A stretch of 64,000 nucleotides of DNA from Pseudoalteromonas viridis (GTDB lineage Bacteria; Pseudomonadota; Gammaproteobacteria; Enterobacterales; Alteromonadaceae), in the NCBI RefSeq assembly GCF_017742995.1, contig NZ_CP072425.1:1-64000 (forward strand), in the 5' to 3' direction. The position numbers and the translations under genes were made by a program. Every line of letters begins with the position of its first letter. Positions within the stretch are counted from its first letter, which is position 1. Below the pieces are notes generated by a model. It was given only the letters and a program-made list of their open reading frames with translations. It searched no databases and was not told the origin of the DNA. Shown here piece by piece: positions 47,801 to 57,372 of this stretch.

Positions 47801-50557
47801 CGGTAGCTCTTCTTCTGGTTCGGCCTCAGGCTCGTCTTCTGACAGGCTGTCGAGATCGTCCGGTTCTTCCGCCAGTAGCTCTGCTTCTGGCTCTGCATCC
47901 GGTTCGTCTTCTAACAGACTGTCGATATCGTCCGGCTCTTCCGCCAGTAGCTCTTCTTCTTGTTCAGCCTCAGGCTCATCTTCTAACAGGCTGTCGATAT
48001 CGTCCGGCGCTTCTGCCAGCAATGCGTCTTCTGGCTCTGCATCCGGTTCGTCTTCTAACAGGCTGTCGATATCATCCGGCGCTTCTGCCTGTAGCTCGTC
48101 TTCTGACTCAGCCTCCGGCTCGTCTTCTAACAGACTGTCGATGTCATCCGGCTCTTCCGCCGGTAGCTCTTCTTCTGGTTCGGCCTCAGGCTCGTCTTCT
48201 GACAGGCTGTCGAGATCGTCCGGTTCTTCCGCCAGTAGCTCTGCTTCTGGCTCTGCATCCGGTTCGTCTTCTAACAGACTGTCGATATCGTCCGGCTCTT
48301 CTGCCAGTAGCTCTTCTTCTGACTCAGCCTCAGGCTCTTCATCTAACAGGCTGTCGATATCGTCCGGTTCTTCCGTCAGCAATTCGCCTTCTGGTGCTGC
48401 ATCCGGTTCATCTTCTAACAGGCTGTCGATATCATCAGGCTCTTCCGCCAGCAGTTCTTCTTCTGACTGAGCCTCCGGCTCTTCATCTAACAGGCTGTCG
48501 ATATCATCCGGCGCTTCTGCCTGTAGCTCGTCTTCTGACGGGCTGTCGAGATCGTCCGGCTCTTCCGCCAGTAGCTCTTTTTCTGGCTCAGCCTCCAACT
48601 CATCTTCTAACAGACTGTCGATATCGTCGGGTTGTTCGTCAGGCAATGCATCACTATCCTGTGCTTCGGCCAACAACGCGTCGATATCATCCTCTGGATC
48701 TGCGTCAGGTTCTGTAGCCAGTGTATCGTCAGAGGCTTCACCGTCCTGCGCCTCTGCCAATAACGCGTCAATATCGTCATCAGCGTCGAGTTCTGCTGTC
48801 AGTGTATCGTCAGAAGCATCATCGCCCTGCGCCTCAGCCAATAAGGCGTCAATATCATCGTCGGTGTCGAGTTCAGCATCTGCTGCCTGCGATGCGTCTG
48901 CGCCGCTATCCTGCGCTTCGTCCAGCAGGCTGTCGATATCATCGACATCAAAATCGTCTTCAGCAATATCAGGCTCATCATCCAGCGCGCCATCGAGCAA
49001 ATCGTCGATATCATCGGCACTGAGCAAGCCATCGTCTGTCGCTGCTCCGTCAGCCGCTGGGGACTTTGGGGGCGACTCTCCAACTTCATCAATCAGGCTA
49101 TCTATGTCATCCAGATCAAAGTCTTCATCCGCTGCGCCGACCTCTTCCTGGCTTTCCTCTGCCAGCTCTTCACTTAACGCAGCCAGCGCGTCATCACTAA
49201 CATCCAGGGTATCATCATCGGTGCCTTCACTGACCTCGTTGAACAAGTCGTCAATATCATCGGCACTGAGTATATCGTTATCGTCTTTTGCCGCCTCTGC
49301 ATCGACATCCAGTGTGATCTCATCACCCAGGCTGTCATCCCCTTCGTCGAAATTCTGCTGTAAAAAGTCATCCAGGTCATCTGCACCAGCCTCTTCGCTG
49401 TTGTCCTCAGACTCGTCATCAAACACAATGTCGTCGTTCAGTAAGCTGTCCAGTTCATCCTGTTCGAGTGTGTCACTGCCCTCTTCAAACGCATCATCTT
49501 CCAGGCTGTCAAAGACGATTTCGTCATCTGGCAGAATATCGTCATCCAGCTGAACACCTTCATTGAGCGCATCGTCCACACTATCATGCGGAAGATCGAG
49601 GTCGAGGGGATCCGCTGCAGCTGTCGCAGCGGTTGCTGCAGCGGCGCCGGCTGCTGCAGGAGCCGGAGACTGCGGCAGGAATTCATCGTCTTCCTGAGCC
49701 GGTTTTGCCTTGCCTTTGCGCATACGCATCACCACCGCACCTACAATCAGTAAAGCGGGAATGGTGGCAAGTAAGGCCACAACGAGAGGGTTGGCAAATA
49801 GCTTAGCAACACTGAACTCGGCATCCGCCTGTGCCTGCATTTGCTGCTGCGCGATCAACTCGTTTTGCATGTCGATCACGGCTTTCAACTGCTGCTGAAT
49901 TTCACTGTCTCTGCCGAGCTGATCCTGAACATTTTTGAGCTCTTCAGAAATGTTATTCAGCTTTTTCTCAAGTTCGTTATTTTCCTGGAGGATCTCTTCT
50001 ACACTGCGAACAGACGTTTTAAATTGGCTTTGTAAATCAAGCAGGCGGGAGTCTTGCTCCATTTTGAGTGATTTGAGCTCATTAGTGAGCGCTTCGCGCG
50101 CCTCTTCAACATCGACCTTACGCGCTTGTGTCACACGTTTGTCGGCAGCGTCGATGGTCGCCTGATCAAGCTTGCCGCTTTTTTTCAGCTCCCACAGCTC
50201 ATCATCCTGATCCGACTTTTGTCGCGCAAGTTCCGGGTTAACACGACGAATTTCGGCCAGAGTCGGGATCTTCAGATACGCGCCGTCGCGCATGTGGTTG
50301 AGGTTGTTGTCGAGAAAAGCCTGCGGATTTTTCTCGTACAGCGCCTGCATCACCTGATAAATAGAAACCGAGTCACTGGGGCGGATTTTGTGCGCGATAC
50401 GCCATAGGGTATCTGTTGGCTTAATCGGGCCAACTGAACGCCCCTGAAGACCGAGGTCCACCCCTTTTGGACCTTTAAGAACGGTCCCATCCTGAGTGTG
50501 AACGGGCGCTGCAATAAGGGCCATTGCTAAGATACAAATAAAGGCTAAACCGCGCAT
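44819..50557 (-). CDS. fimV: FimV-like peptidoglycan-binding polar hub protein, 1912 aa, with acidic tandem repeats
   Basis: The N-terminus has a signal peptide (MRGLAFICILAMALIAAPVH), a LysM-like domain (KPTDTLWRIAHKI... about residues 46-100), a coiled coil (about 150-245) and one membrane segment (257-278). The cytoplasmic side is an enormous acidic tail with two repeat arrays. The extreme C-terminus (about 1865-1912) is a helical TPR-like FimV motif (AKLDLVRAYIEIGDFDSAQNAVEEIL). In Pseudomonas FimV organises the pole for type IV pili and cAMP signalling. At 1912 residues this is about twice the Pseudomonas protein. Gene order asd-fimV-truA is conserved. Confidence 0.95.
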   Translation of the reverse strand: MRGLAFICILAMALIAAPVHTQDGTVLKGPKGVDLGLQGRSVGPIKPTDTLWRIAHKIRPSDSVSIYQVMQALYEKNPQAFLDNNLNHMRDGAYLKIPTLAEIRRVNPELARQKSDQDDELWELKKSGKLDQATIDAADKRVTQARKVDVEEAREALTNELKSLKMEQDSRLLDLQSQFKTSVRSVEEILQENNELEKKLNNISEELKNVQDQLGRDSEIQQQLKAVIDMQNELIAQQQMQAQADAEFSVAKLFANPLVVALLATIPALLIVGAVVMRMRKGKAKPAQEDDEFLPQSPAPAAAGAAAATAATAAADPLDLDLPHDSVDDALNEGVQLDDDILPDDEIVFDSLEDDAFEEGSDTLEQDELDSLLNDDIVFDDESEDNSEEAGADDLDDFLQQNFDEGDDSLGDEITLDVDAEAAKDDNDILSADDIDDLFNEVSEGTDDDTLDVSDDALAALSEELAEESQEEVGAADEDFDLDDIDSLIDEVGESPPKSPAADGAATDDGLLSADDIDDLLDGALDDEPDIAEDDFDVDDIDSLLDEAQDSGADASQAADAELDTDDDIDALLAEAQGDDASDDTLTAELDADDDIDALLAEAQDGEASDDTLATEPDADPEDDIDALLAEAQDSDALPDEQPDDIDSLLEDELEAEPEKELLAEEPDDLDSPSEDELQAEAPDDIDSLLDEEPEAQSEEELLAEEPDDIDSLLEDEPDAAPEGELLTEEPDDIDSLLDEEPEAESEEELLAEEPDDIDSLLEDEPDAEPEAELLAEEPDDLDSLSEDEPEAEPEEELPAEEPDDIDSLLEDEPEAESEDELQAEAPDDIDSLLEDEPDAEPEDALLAEAPDDIDSLLEDEPEAEQEEELLAEEPDDIDSLLEDEPDAEPEAELLAEEPDDLDSLSEDEPEAEPEEELPAEEPDDIDSLLEDEPEAESEDELQAEAPDDIDSLLEDEPDAEPEDALLAEEPDDIDSLLEDEPDAAPEGELLTEEPDDIDSLLEDEPEAESEEELLAEEPDDIDSLLEEAPEAEPEDELLAKAPDDIDSLLEDEPEAEPEDELLAEESDDIDSQLEDEQGADYEAVSTTDPGHLDGMLEEEADLQSLHDKAEPSTDLDLDEADSDIEQDEPALAETEDELLDEFAEELVHPAEEAETHTPPQLQNVDELLEALEAEADDFDADMDSELDNEVEIDLGDDPLADEDIDLSEDEVLTELDPVTPSEELSSYPELQMDESEADVINLDAEPESAMSETERALAESLEQEEPSSLLDDELDEDGDELLDFGGDFDDLDGPDFEIELEESSEQDSEPTAFEQAEDAAQDETSASEETPLEDDLTDDALTDDALTDDALAEEDFPAFEEDDALAAMDDEPQAMEPEAEEVPEQVASASEEMPLEDDLTDDALTDDALAEEDFPAFEEEDALAALDDELQATEPEAEEAPEQVASADEETLLDDDLTDDTLTDDALAEEDFPAFEEDDALAAMDDEPQAAEPETEEAPQEEATADEETLLDDDLTEDPLTDDALAEEDFPAFEEDEALAALDDELQAAEPEAEEAPEEVASADEETPSEDDLTDDPLTDDAIAEEDFPAFEEDDALAAMDDEPQAAEPETEEASEQAVSADEETLLEDDLTDDPLTDDALAEEDFPEFNEEDALSAMESEPEGELELEDLDDDLSDLMLSDEDLAEFAQNDSSVEATPVEPELSQEPDAFLDELTDLDDDEEDTPDPEINIDEAAIEDEFLAELNDTDFSALLDESVEPDTSDVELSDEPELDFDALLSEELAQDLEIEDIDEPATDELGDDNADSAATNEDYLEIDDLLSQSDDEPALEEPYQSPDMDVGLGDFEELLAGENATDVDLEEDGYAAKLDLVRAYIEIGDFDSAQNAVEEILSNGPESVQAEAQALKQQIK
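45601..46580 (-). repeat. Six 174-bp tandem repeats in fimV (58 residues each)
   Basis: The landmark GGGAAGTCTTCTTCC recurs with 174-base spacing (near 45615, 45789, 45963, 46137, 46311 and 46485). Each unit encodes about 58 acidic residues of the type LTDDALAEEDFPAFEEDDAL. The units are closely similar but not identical. Confidence 0.9.
47330..48660 (-). repeat. About nineteen 72-bp tandem repeats in fimV (24 residues each)
   Basis: The unit encodes 24 residues such as EPDDIDSLLEDEPEAEPEEE plus four more. Bases 47650-47941 and 48010-48301 are identical over 292 bases at an offset of 360 (five units), a mark of recent internal duplication. Confidence 0.93.
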
Positions 50558-50887
50558 GCTGTTCCTTTGTATACTCTTCTTGCGTTGCCCTGGCGGCGAC
50601 GCGACTACTGAATTGTGCTTAATAGGGCTTGTGCAAGCTCTGTTCCAATTGCCAACTATAAACCAGATAACGGCGAATATCCATCGCCAAAGTATTGAAA
50701 ATTAACATTCTTATCATGCTTTTTAATGAGTTAGCCGAGCTTTGTTTAAGCCCCTGATTATTCTCAAGGATAGACGAATTACACCGACATGGCGCAAGAG
50801 AAATGAAAAGTGGCAAAATGCTGCCGTTGCGCAGAGGTGGGCAAAGGAAGGTCAGGGTCTGTCATAAGCGACAAACCCTGCAACAGA
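50558..50887. other. Intergenic region between asd and fimV; terminator-like hairpin
   Basis: CAGGGT...ACCCTG (about 50854-50881) forms a stem just past the asd stop, without a clear T run. The remainder is AT-rich and probably contains the fimV promoter; no gene seen. Confidence 0.5.
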
Positions 50888-51904
50888 TCACAAATAGTGT
50901 GCAATTAACTCTTCAGCAATTTGTACGCTGTTGGTCGCGGCACCTTTGCGGGTATTATCAGACACAACCCACATGTTCAGACCGTGAGGATGTGAGATAT
51001 CCGCTCTCAGGCGGCCCACATATACAGTATCGTTGCCACTGGCATCGCTGACCGGTGTCGGGTAATCCTGCTCATCTTCGATCAGTTCCACGCCTGGCGC
51101 CTCATTCAGCAACTGCTTGATATGCTCAAGATCGTAAGGCATGCGGGTTTCCAGGTGGATGGCTTCTGCATGGCCATAAAAGACCGGCACGCGCACCGCG
51201 GTTGGGTTAACCATAACACTGCTGTCGCCAAGGATCTTTTGTGTTTCCCAGACCATTTTCATTTCTTCTTTGGTGTAACCATTGTCCTGAAATGCATCAA
51301 TCTGTGGGATCACATTAAATGCGATTTGCTTGGTGAAGACCTCGTTTTCCATCGGTCTTGCATTCATCAGGTTAGCCGTTTGCTTGGCCAGTTCGTCCAC
51401 CGCTTCTTTGCCAGCACCAGAGACCGCCTGATAGGTAGAGACATTGATACGATCAATCCCATAAGCGTCATAAATCGGCTTTAACGCCACCATCATCTGA
51501 ATCGTCGAGCAGTTTGGATTGGCGATGATGTTACGATTGCGAAAATCTGCCAGGCTTGCGCTGTTGACTTCTGGGACCACCAAAGGCACGTCATAGTCGT
51601 ATCTGAAGTGCGAGGTGTTATCGATCACCACACAGCCCGCCTCTGCCGCTATCGGCGCATACTGCTCTGAGACGCTACCGCCCGCTGAAAACAGGCCAAT
51701 ATGGGCCTGACTAAAGTCAAACTCTGCGACATCAAGCACGGTGAGCGTTTCGCCGTTAAACTCAATTTCTTCACCTGCGCTGCGGCTGCTCGCCAGCGGG
51801 TACAGGTTGCCAACCGGGAATTTGCGCTCTGCCAGTGTTTCAATAATTTGCTTACCAACCAGCCCGGTTGCCCCGAGCACCGCCACATCATATTTCTGCG
51901 ACAT
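50888..51904 (-). CDS. asd: Aspartate-semialdehyde dehydrogenase Asd, 338 aa
   Basis: The start at 51904 (MSQKYDVAVLGATGLVG) has GAGGAA just upstream. The cofactor loop is GATGLVG and the catalytic Cys lies in NPNCSTIQM. The enzyme feeds lysine, threonine, methionine and diaminopimelate synthesis. It begins right after the pdxB stop (the ribosome site overlaps that gene's end). Confidence 0.97.
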   Translation of the reverse strand: MSQKYDVAVLGATGLVGKQIIETLAERKFPVGNLYPLASSRSAGEEIEFNGETLTVLDVAEFDFSQAHIGLFSAGGSVSEQYAPIAAEAGCVVIDNTSHFRYDYDVPLVVPEVNSASLADFRNRNIIANPNCSTIQMMVALKPIYDAYGIDRINVSTYQAVSGAGKEAVDELAKQTANLMNARPMENEVFTKQIAFNVIPQIDAFQDNGYTKEEMKMVWETQKILGDSSVMVNPTAVRVPVFYGHAEAIHLETRMPYDLEHIKQLLNEAPGVELIEDEQDYPTPVSDASGNDTVYVGRLRADISHPHGLNMWVVSDNTRKGAATNSVQIAEELIAHYL

Positions 51905-51905
51905 A

Positions 51906-53039
51906 TTATTCCTCATTCGAATTAACTACTTTAAAACCAAGCTGCTGTAACTGTTGCCCACACTGTGGCGCATTTTGTACCGTGAGGGTATTAAACTCGC
52001 GGCGCGGGGGATAGTTTTTACGCAACATATCAAACCCCTGACTGGCGATATTACTGCGCATCAGGCCATCATCACGACGAATATCATAGACCAGATGCAC
52101 CAGTCTGCCGAGTTCCTGCTCACTAAGGGTATGCTCCGCATAGCAAGAGGTCAGTGCAGGAATTGGTAAAAACGACTCCAGCGACTTACTCGCTTCTACG
52201 CCTAGCTGGTTGCACAAAGCCTGGTACAACATCTGGGTACCGCGCGCTTTGCCTTCCAGCGTATGGCCGGCAATATGCACAGAGGCAAACAAGGTGTATG
52301 CCAGCAGCGGCATCAGAATATCGGGTTCGTTTTCCCACACATCCAGCACCAGATCGATTGACTGACCGCCCTCAAGCGCATTTAACAGCGCCTGATTATC
52401 AATCACATCGCCCCGGCTTGCGTTAATCACCAGCATATCAGGCTTAAGTGCCGAGATCCGCTGAGCATTAAGCAGATGGCGCGTCTGATGCGTCCCGGTT
52501 CGAACCAAAGGTACATGAAACGTGACAATATCGGCTTGCGCCAGCAGCTCATCAAGTGGCATATGCTGATCCAGCGTACCGGCCTCGTGGCGCAGCGGGT
52601 CGCACAGCAATAACTCAATCCCGCTGGCCGCCAGTTTGTCGTGTAAACACTGGCCGATGTTGCCAACCCCAACAATACCCAGCTTTTTGCCTTGCAGATT
52701 AATCGCTCTGTGCTGCGCATACGCATACAGAGCACTGATCACATACTCAGCAACGGCAATCGCGTTACACCCGGGGGCACTGGCAAATCCAATACCACGC
52801 TGTGCCAGCAAGGGCCGGTCTATGTGATCAACCCCTATGGTCGCGGTGCCAACAAACTTGAGCTGTGATGCCTCGGCCAGCAGTGTACTGTCAACCTGAG
52901 TCACAGAGCGGGTGAGCAACACATCGGCATCAATCAGTTGCTGTGGGCTCAGGCTGCGGCCATCAAAACGCTGCACAACCCCAAGATCAGAGAAAAACTC
53001 TTCAACCAGGGGCATATTCTGATCTGCAAGGATCTTCAT
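51906..53039 (-). CDS. pdxB: Erythronate-4-phosphate dehydrogenase PdxB, 377 aa
   Basis: This D-2-hydroxyacid dehydrogenase has the opening MKILADQNMPLVEEFFSDLG, the NAD loop GIVGVGNIGQCL and the catalytic His near VHIAGHTLEGK, plus the PdxB-specific C-terminal dimer domain. It acts in pyridoxal 5-phosphate synthesis. GGGAAG precedes the ATG. Linked to asd. Confidence 0.96.
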   Translation of the reverse strand: MKILADQNMPLVEEFFSDLGVVQRFDGRSLSPQQLIDADVLLTRSVTQVDSTLLAEASQLKFVGTATIGVDHIDRPLLAQRGIGFASAPGCNAIAVAEYVISALYAYAQHRAINLQGKKLGIVGVGNIGQCLHDKLAASGIELLLCDPLRHEAGTLDQHMPLDELLAQADIVTFHVPLVRTGTHQTRHLLNAQRISALKPDMLVINASRGDVIDNQALLNALEGGQSIDLVLDVWENEPDILMPLLAYTLFASVHIAGHTLEGKARGTQMLYQALCNQLGVEASKSLESFLPIPALTSCYAEHTLSEQELGRLVHLVYDIRRDDGLMRSNIASQGFDMLRKNYPPRREFNTLTVQNAPQCGQQLQQLGFKVVNSNEE

Positions 53040-53101
53040 TCATTCTTCCCAAACGATACACGGACCCTTTATTGTACCGCAGCCACCGCCCGGACAACAG
53101 A

Positions 53102-53392
53102 CTAACGTTTGTGAACCCCAATACTGATGGCCGCAAACATCATGCAAAGCAAAAATATCACCAGCACTTTAATACTGGGTTGCTCGGTCAGATTGATCCA
53201 CGGACTGACCAAAAACGCCTGTACATTACACCAGGCTAAAAACATGGCAATGATACTGGCGCCCTGATAGCCGTAAATGGCGCACAACACACAACTGGCA
53301 AGGTTAAGAAAAACAGCGGGCTGATAAAGATGAGCTGAAAGCAGCATAGCAAAAAACGTCGCAGACGCGACACACAATGTTCCATATTGCAT
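53102..53392 (-). CDS. Small membrane protein of unknown function, 96 aa
   Basis: An excellent ribosome site (AGGAGGG) precedes the ATG at 53392. Three to four hydrophobic segments occupy most of the length (SATFFAMLLSAHLY, IKVLVIFLLCMMFAAISIG). No family recognised. It is on the same strand as pdxB, 62 bases upstream of it, and might be expressed with it. Confidence 0.75.
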   Translation of the reverse strand: MQYGTLCVASATFFAMLLSAHLYQPAVFLNLASCVLCAIYGYQGASIIAMFLAWCNVQAFLVSPWINLTEQPSIKVLVIFLLCMMFAAISIGVHKR

Positions 53393-53601
53393 GACAATTC
53401 CCTCCTAGAATGATCACCTAAACTATAGGCAAGAACTTAAAAATTACAAACCAATTACATAAAAACAACACCAGCACGGCTAACTCGCGTGGTAAATAAT
53501 TAGCAACTAAAATGAAGATAAGATGCTTTTTAAGCTTGAAATCACTGGTCCAACAAGCTAGCCTAGCCAATGTGGTCAGACCTCTTACAAGGAATAACAA
53601 C

Positions 53602-56058
53602 ATGACACTTTTATTTACACTCGCTTTAATCGCACTGGTTAGCGCTGCCTGCTACCACCGTGCGAGCTGGAACACCTGTCTGGGTGTTGCTGCGGCGACG
53701 TTGCTAATAGGCACCTTTGCCGGGGCCTTTGGCGCGTTTGCCTGGTTAATCTTCTTAGCCATTGCCATCCCTCTATCGATGACTAACGTGCGTCAGCAGT
53801 ACATCGTTGCGCCACTGTTCAAGGCGTTCAAAAAAGTCACGCCGAGCATGTCAGAAACCGAAAAGTCCGCTATCGACGCTGGTACTACCTGGTGGGAAGC
53901 CGATCTGTTTTGTGGTAATCCAAACTGGAATAAACTTCACCAGTATCAGGCGCCACGCCTGACTGCGGAAGAACAAGCCTTTATGGACGGCCCGGTTGAA
54001 GAAGTATGTGCAATGCTGAACGACTGGGAAGCTACCCACGAGCTGACCGACCTGCCACAGGAAGTATGGCAATACCTGAAAGACAACAAGTTCTTCGCCA
54101 TGATCATCAAAAAGCAGTACGGTGGTCTGGAGTTTTCGGCCTATGCGCAGTCTTGCGTTCTGCAAAAGCTGACCAGTAAGTCAACTCTGCTGTCTTCTAT
54201 CGTTGGTGTACCTAACTCATTAGGTCCGGGCGAATTACTCCAGCACTATGGTACGCAAGAGCAAAAAGATCATTACCTGCCTCGTCTGGCAAAAGGCGAT
54301 GAGATCCCTTGCTTTGCCCTGACTTCTCCCGAAGCCGGCTCTGATGCGTCATCTATCCCGGATTTTGGTATCGTCTGTAAAGGTGAATGGGAAGGCAAAG
54401 AAACCTTAGGTATTCGCCTGACCTGGAACAAGCGTTATATCACGCTTGCACCTGTGGCCACCGTACTGGGCCTGGCATTCAAAATGCGCGACCCGGATGG
54501 CCTGCTTGGCGACAAAAAAGAAATTGGTATTACCTGTGCACTGATCCCAACCAGCACCCCGGGTGTTGAAATTGGCCGCCGTCACTTCCCGCTGAACGTC
54601 CCATTCCAGAATGGCCCAACTCAGGGTGAAGATGTCTTTGTACCGCTTGATTTCATTATTGGTGGTCCGAAAATGGCAGGTCAGGGCTGGCGTATGCTGG
54701 TGGAGTGTCTGTCAGTGGGTCGCGTGATCACACTGCCGTCGAACTCAACCGGTGGTATTAAGTCTCTGGCGCTGGCCAGTGGTGCATACAGCCGTATCCG
54801 CCGTCAGTTCAAACTGCCCATTGGTAAAATGGAAGGGATTGAAGAAGCACTGGCTAAACTGGGTGGTTACGCCTACAGTAGTGATGCAGCAGTAAGCATG
54901 TCAACGGGTGCCGTCGACTTAGGTGAAAAGCCATCTGTTATTTCTGCTATTTTGAAATACCACCTGACAGAGCAAATGCGTGATTCAACCAAGCATGCTA
55001 TGGATATTCATGGCGGTAAAGGGATCTGTCTGGGTCCAAACAACTACCTGGGCCGCGGCTATCAGGGTGCGCCTATTGCTATCACAGTAGAAGGTGCAAA
55101 CATTCTGACCCGTAACATGATCATCTACGGTCAGGGCGCAATTCGCTGTCATCCTTTTGTACTGGCTGAGCTCAACGCCTGTACCATTAAAGATAAAGAA
55201 GAAGCGCTGAACAGCTTTGATCAGGCATTAATGGGCCATATTGGCTTTACCATTTCTAACCTGGTTCGCACTAAGTGGCTGGCCCTGACTGGCGGTCGCT
55301 TCAGCAAAGTACCATTTAACGATGAAACAGCGGATTACTACCGTGCTGCTGCACGCTTTAGTGCGTCGCTGGCACTGATGTCTGACATCTGTATGGCCGT
55401 TTTTGGTGGTTCACTGAAACGTAAAGAGCGTATTTCTGCACGACTGGGCGACTTGCTAAGTTACCTGTACCTGGTTTCTGCAACCCTGAAGCGTTACAAC
55501 GATGAAGGTCGTCGTAAAGAAGACTTACCTTACGTTCAGTGGGCTTGTCAGGAACATTTGTACCTGTGTCAGCGCGCTCTGGCGGATCTCATTAACAACA
55601 TGCCGTCAATGGCGTTGCGTGGTCTGCTTAAGCTGATCCTGTTCCCATTCGGTCGTCCGGTTCGTAAGCCGACGGATCAGATGGAGCACAAACTGGCGCA
55701 GCTTCTGCAAACGCCAAGCTCAGCCCGTGACCGTCTTGCATCACACATTTACCTGCGTGATGAACCGCTGAACCTGATTGGTAAACAAGAGCAAACACTG
55801 AAGGACATTCTCGAAGTGGAGCCGCTGTTCGACAAAGTATGTCGTGCCAAAGGTGAAAAGCTGCCGTTCATGCGCCTGGATAAAGTGGCCGAAATGGGTC
55901 GTGAATGTGGTGCGCTGAACAACGACGAAGCCGACAAACTGGCCGCCGTCGAAGCGAAGCGACTGGCCGTTATCAATGTGGATGACTTTGATCCGGCTGA
56001 TCTGCTGGCTGGTAAAGCCAGAGTGGTTGCAAAAGACGCGGGCGCTAACGCCGCGTAA
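53602..56058 (+). CDS. fadE: Acyl-CoA dehydrogenase FadE, 818 aa
   Basis: The start at 53602 ([20 protein letters not shown]) follows AAGGAATAAC and gives the FadE-type N-terminal hydrophobic segments; the upstream extension is rejected. The long acyl-CoA dehydrogenase core shows [16 protein letters not shown] and [17 protein letters not shown]. It carries out the first step of fatty acid beta-oxidation. Length matches E. coli FadE. Monocistronic with a good terminator. Confidence 0.96.
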   Translation: MTLLFTLALIALVSAACYHRASWNTCLGVAAATLLIGTFAGAFGAFAWLIFLAIAIPLSMTNVRQQYIVAPLFKAFKKVTPSMSETEKSAIDAGTTWWEADLFCGNPNWNKLHQYQAPRLTAEEQAFMDGPVEEVCAMLNDWEATHELTDLPQEVWQYLKDNKFFAMIIKKQYGGLEFSAYAQSCVLQKLTSKSTLLSSIVGVPNSLGPGELLQHYGTQEQKDHYLPRLAKGDEIPCFALTSPEAGSDASSIPDFGIVCKGEWEGKETLGIRLTWNKRYITLAPVATVLGLAFKMRDPDGLLGDKKEIGITCALIPTSTPGVEIGRRHFPLNVPFQNGPTQGEDVFVPLDFIIGGPKMAGQGWRMLVECLSVGRVITLPSNSTGGIKSLALASGAYSRIRRQFKLPIGKMEGIEEALAKLGGYAYSSDAAVSMSTGAVDLGEKPSVISAILKYHLTEQMRDSTKHAMDIHGGKGICLGPNNYLGRGYQGAPIAITVEGANILTRNMIIYGQGAIRCHPFVLAELNACTIKDKEEALNSFDQALMGHIGFTISNLVRTKWLALTGGRFSKVPFNDETADYYRAAARFSASLALMSDICMAVFGGSLKRKERISARLGDLLSYLYLVSATLKRYNDEGRRKEDLPYVQWACQEHLYLCQRALADLINNMPSMALRGLLKLILFPFGRPVRKPTDQMEHKLAQLLQTPSSARDRLASHIYLRDEPLNLIGKQEQTLKDILEVEPLFDKVCRAKGEKLPFMRLDKVAEMGRECGALNNDEADKLAAVEAKRLAVINVDDFDPADLLAGKARVVAKDAGANAA

Positions 56059-56072
56059 CTTGTCTCGAACCT

Positions 56073-56096
56073 AAGGCCAGCCAAGCTGGCCTTTTT
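56073..56096 (+). terminator. Rho-independent terminator after fadE
   Basis: AAGGCCAGC and GCTGGCCTT form a nine-pair stem with a CAA loop and then T residues. Confidence 0.93.
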
Positions 56097-56109
56097 ATGC
56101 CTGCTATTT

Positions 56110-56282
56110 ATACCAATTTCACTTAATACCTGTTCAATTTGACGGAGCAATTATGACGCTAACTGTGTTAAAAACTTCTCATTTAGAACCTTTACCTAAG
56201 GTATGAGTTCGCAAATTTTTGCCTAGTTATCGAACATATTTTCTCGCCTCAAAATAGAACACTTAATTAAGCAAATTGGTAT
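56110..56282. repeat. ATACCAATTT interspersed element, second intact copy (inverted)
   Basis: The 173-base stretch begins ATACCAATTTCACTTAATAC and ends TTAATTAAGCAAATTGGTAT, the reverse complement of the copy at 38628-38789 with internal differences. It lies between the fadE terminator and the stop of the ABC permease gene. Confidence 0.85.
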
Positions 56283-56288
56283 TACCAC

Positions 56289-57365
56289 TCAGAGAAATAA
56301 CACTTTAATCATCATCACAGTGACACTGAAACTGCCCCAGGCCACAGCCAAACGTTGTGGATGGCGCTGAACCACCCACATCAACAGCGGGCTGCCCAAT
56401 ATCACAGCCAGGCTGAATGGCTCGCCATTAAGCAGTAGTACACCGCCCAGCCAGCTCACCAAGCTTACTCCGTAAATCAGTAATGACTGGCTAAGTACAA
56501 GCTGAGAATACACATCCAGGCCGCGCCAATAGGCTCTGCGCCCGGCCACCTGTTTGTTGGTATCCAGATACAGGCTGCTCCACCACAACTGATTCACGAG
56601 CAGTATGACTAACGTATAGTAATGCAAAAGATCAGGCCGCTCTTTGCCAATGATCAAACCGGCCCACATAGTCAGTAATGACGCTCCCGAGCGCCACAGC
56701 AACATCCAGGGGGATGCTTGGATGACATAGTACCAAAAGCTTGCGAGGTTCAGCCGGGGCTGCGGCAGTGTTACCCGAAGCCTGGGCCTGATCCAATCCA
56801 GCGCCAGCCAGAGTAAAATAACGGCCAGATAAATCTCGATAGTGGCAACCAACCAGATGGCCACAAAAGCAACCAATATTGCACTTAGCAAGGTCTGCGG
56901 ACGATAGAGTAAAGCCAGGGCAAATAGCCACTGAACCAGCATAAAGCCTGGCAGCTGCGGCGCCTGCCAGAGCTTATCAATGCCAATACTCATTGCCAGG
57001 ATGAGCGCCGCAATAAACAAACTATGACATGCCAGCAAGAGGAGCCAGTCAGCGGCATATTGATGTAACCGGCTACGCAACAAGGTGGGATGAAACGCGC
57101 GGTGCGCGGTGTCCATGATTGCAGGTTTAACGGCCTGTAGTAGTAAGCTCTGCAACAGCACAAAGCCAAATGCTACCTTTATGGCCAGGTCATGCGAGTC
57201 GAAAGACACCAGTTTACCCAGACCATAAAACACGCCAATAATGAGTTGAGGGATAAAAATAAAAAACAGCGTCACAAACATCAATGAGAATTGCTGCAGC
57301 TGTTTCATCAGCACAGCCAGCGCCGTGCGCCATGCCCGGTATCGATACTGATAAAAATGTAACAT
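56289..57365 (-). CDS. ABC transporter membrane protein (permease-like), 358 aa
   Basis: About eight to nine hydrophobic segments span the length (for example LMFVTLFFIFIPQLIIGVFY). The ATG at 57365 has GAGGTGGCG upstream and starts 8 bases after the stop of the ATPase gene; a start at 57428 would overlap it. Adjacent ATPase makes it the membrane partner of an exporter. No specific family was recognised; substrate unknown. Confidence 0.78.
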   Translation of the reverse strand: MLHFYQYRYRAWRTALAVLMKQLQQFSLMFVTLFFIFIPQLIIGVFYGLGKLVSFDSHDLAIKVAFGFVLLQSLLLQAVKPAIMDTAHRAFHPTLLRSRLHQYAADWLLLLACHSLFIAALILAMSIGIDKLWQAPQLPGFMLVQWLFALALLYRPQTLLSAILVAFVAIWLVATIEIYLAVILLWLALDWIRPRLRVTLPQPRLNLASFWYYVIQASPWMLLWRSGASLLTMWAGLIIGKERPDLLHYYTLVILLVNQLWWSSLYLDTNKQVAGRRAYWRGLDVYSQLVLSQSLLIYGVSLVSWLGGVLLLNGEPFSLAVILGSPLLMWVVQRHPQRLAVAWGSFSVTVMMIKVLFL

Positions 57366-57372
57366 CGCCACC

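Noticed and set aside
45144..48717. Very long plus-strand open frames opposite fimV (577, 374, 472 and 229 codons)
   Set aside because: They are antisense shadows of the acidic repeats: stop codons are missing because the repeat units are in phase with three. The predicted products are monotonous Ser-rich or Leu/Pro/Arg-rich repeats without ribosome sites.
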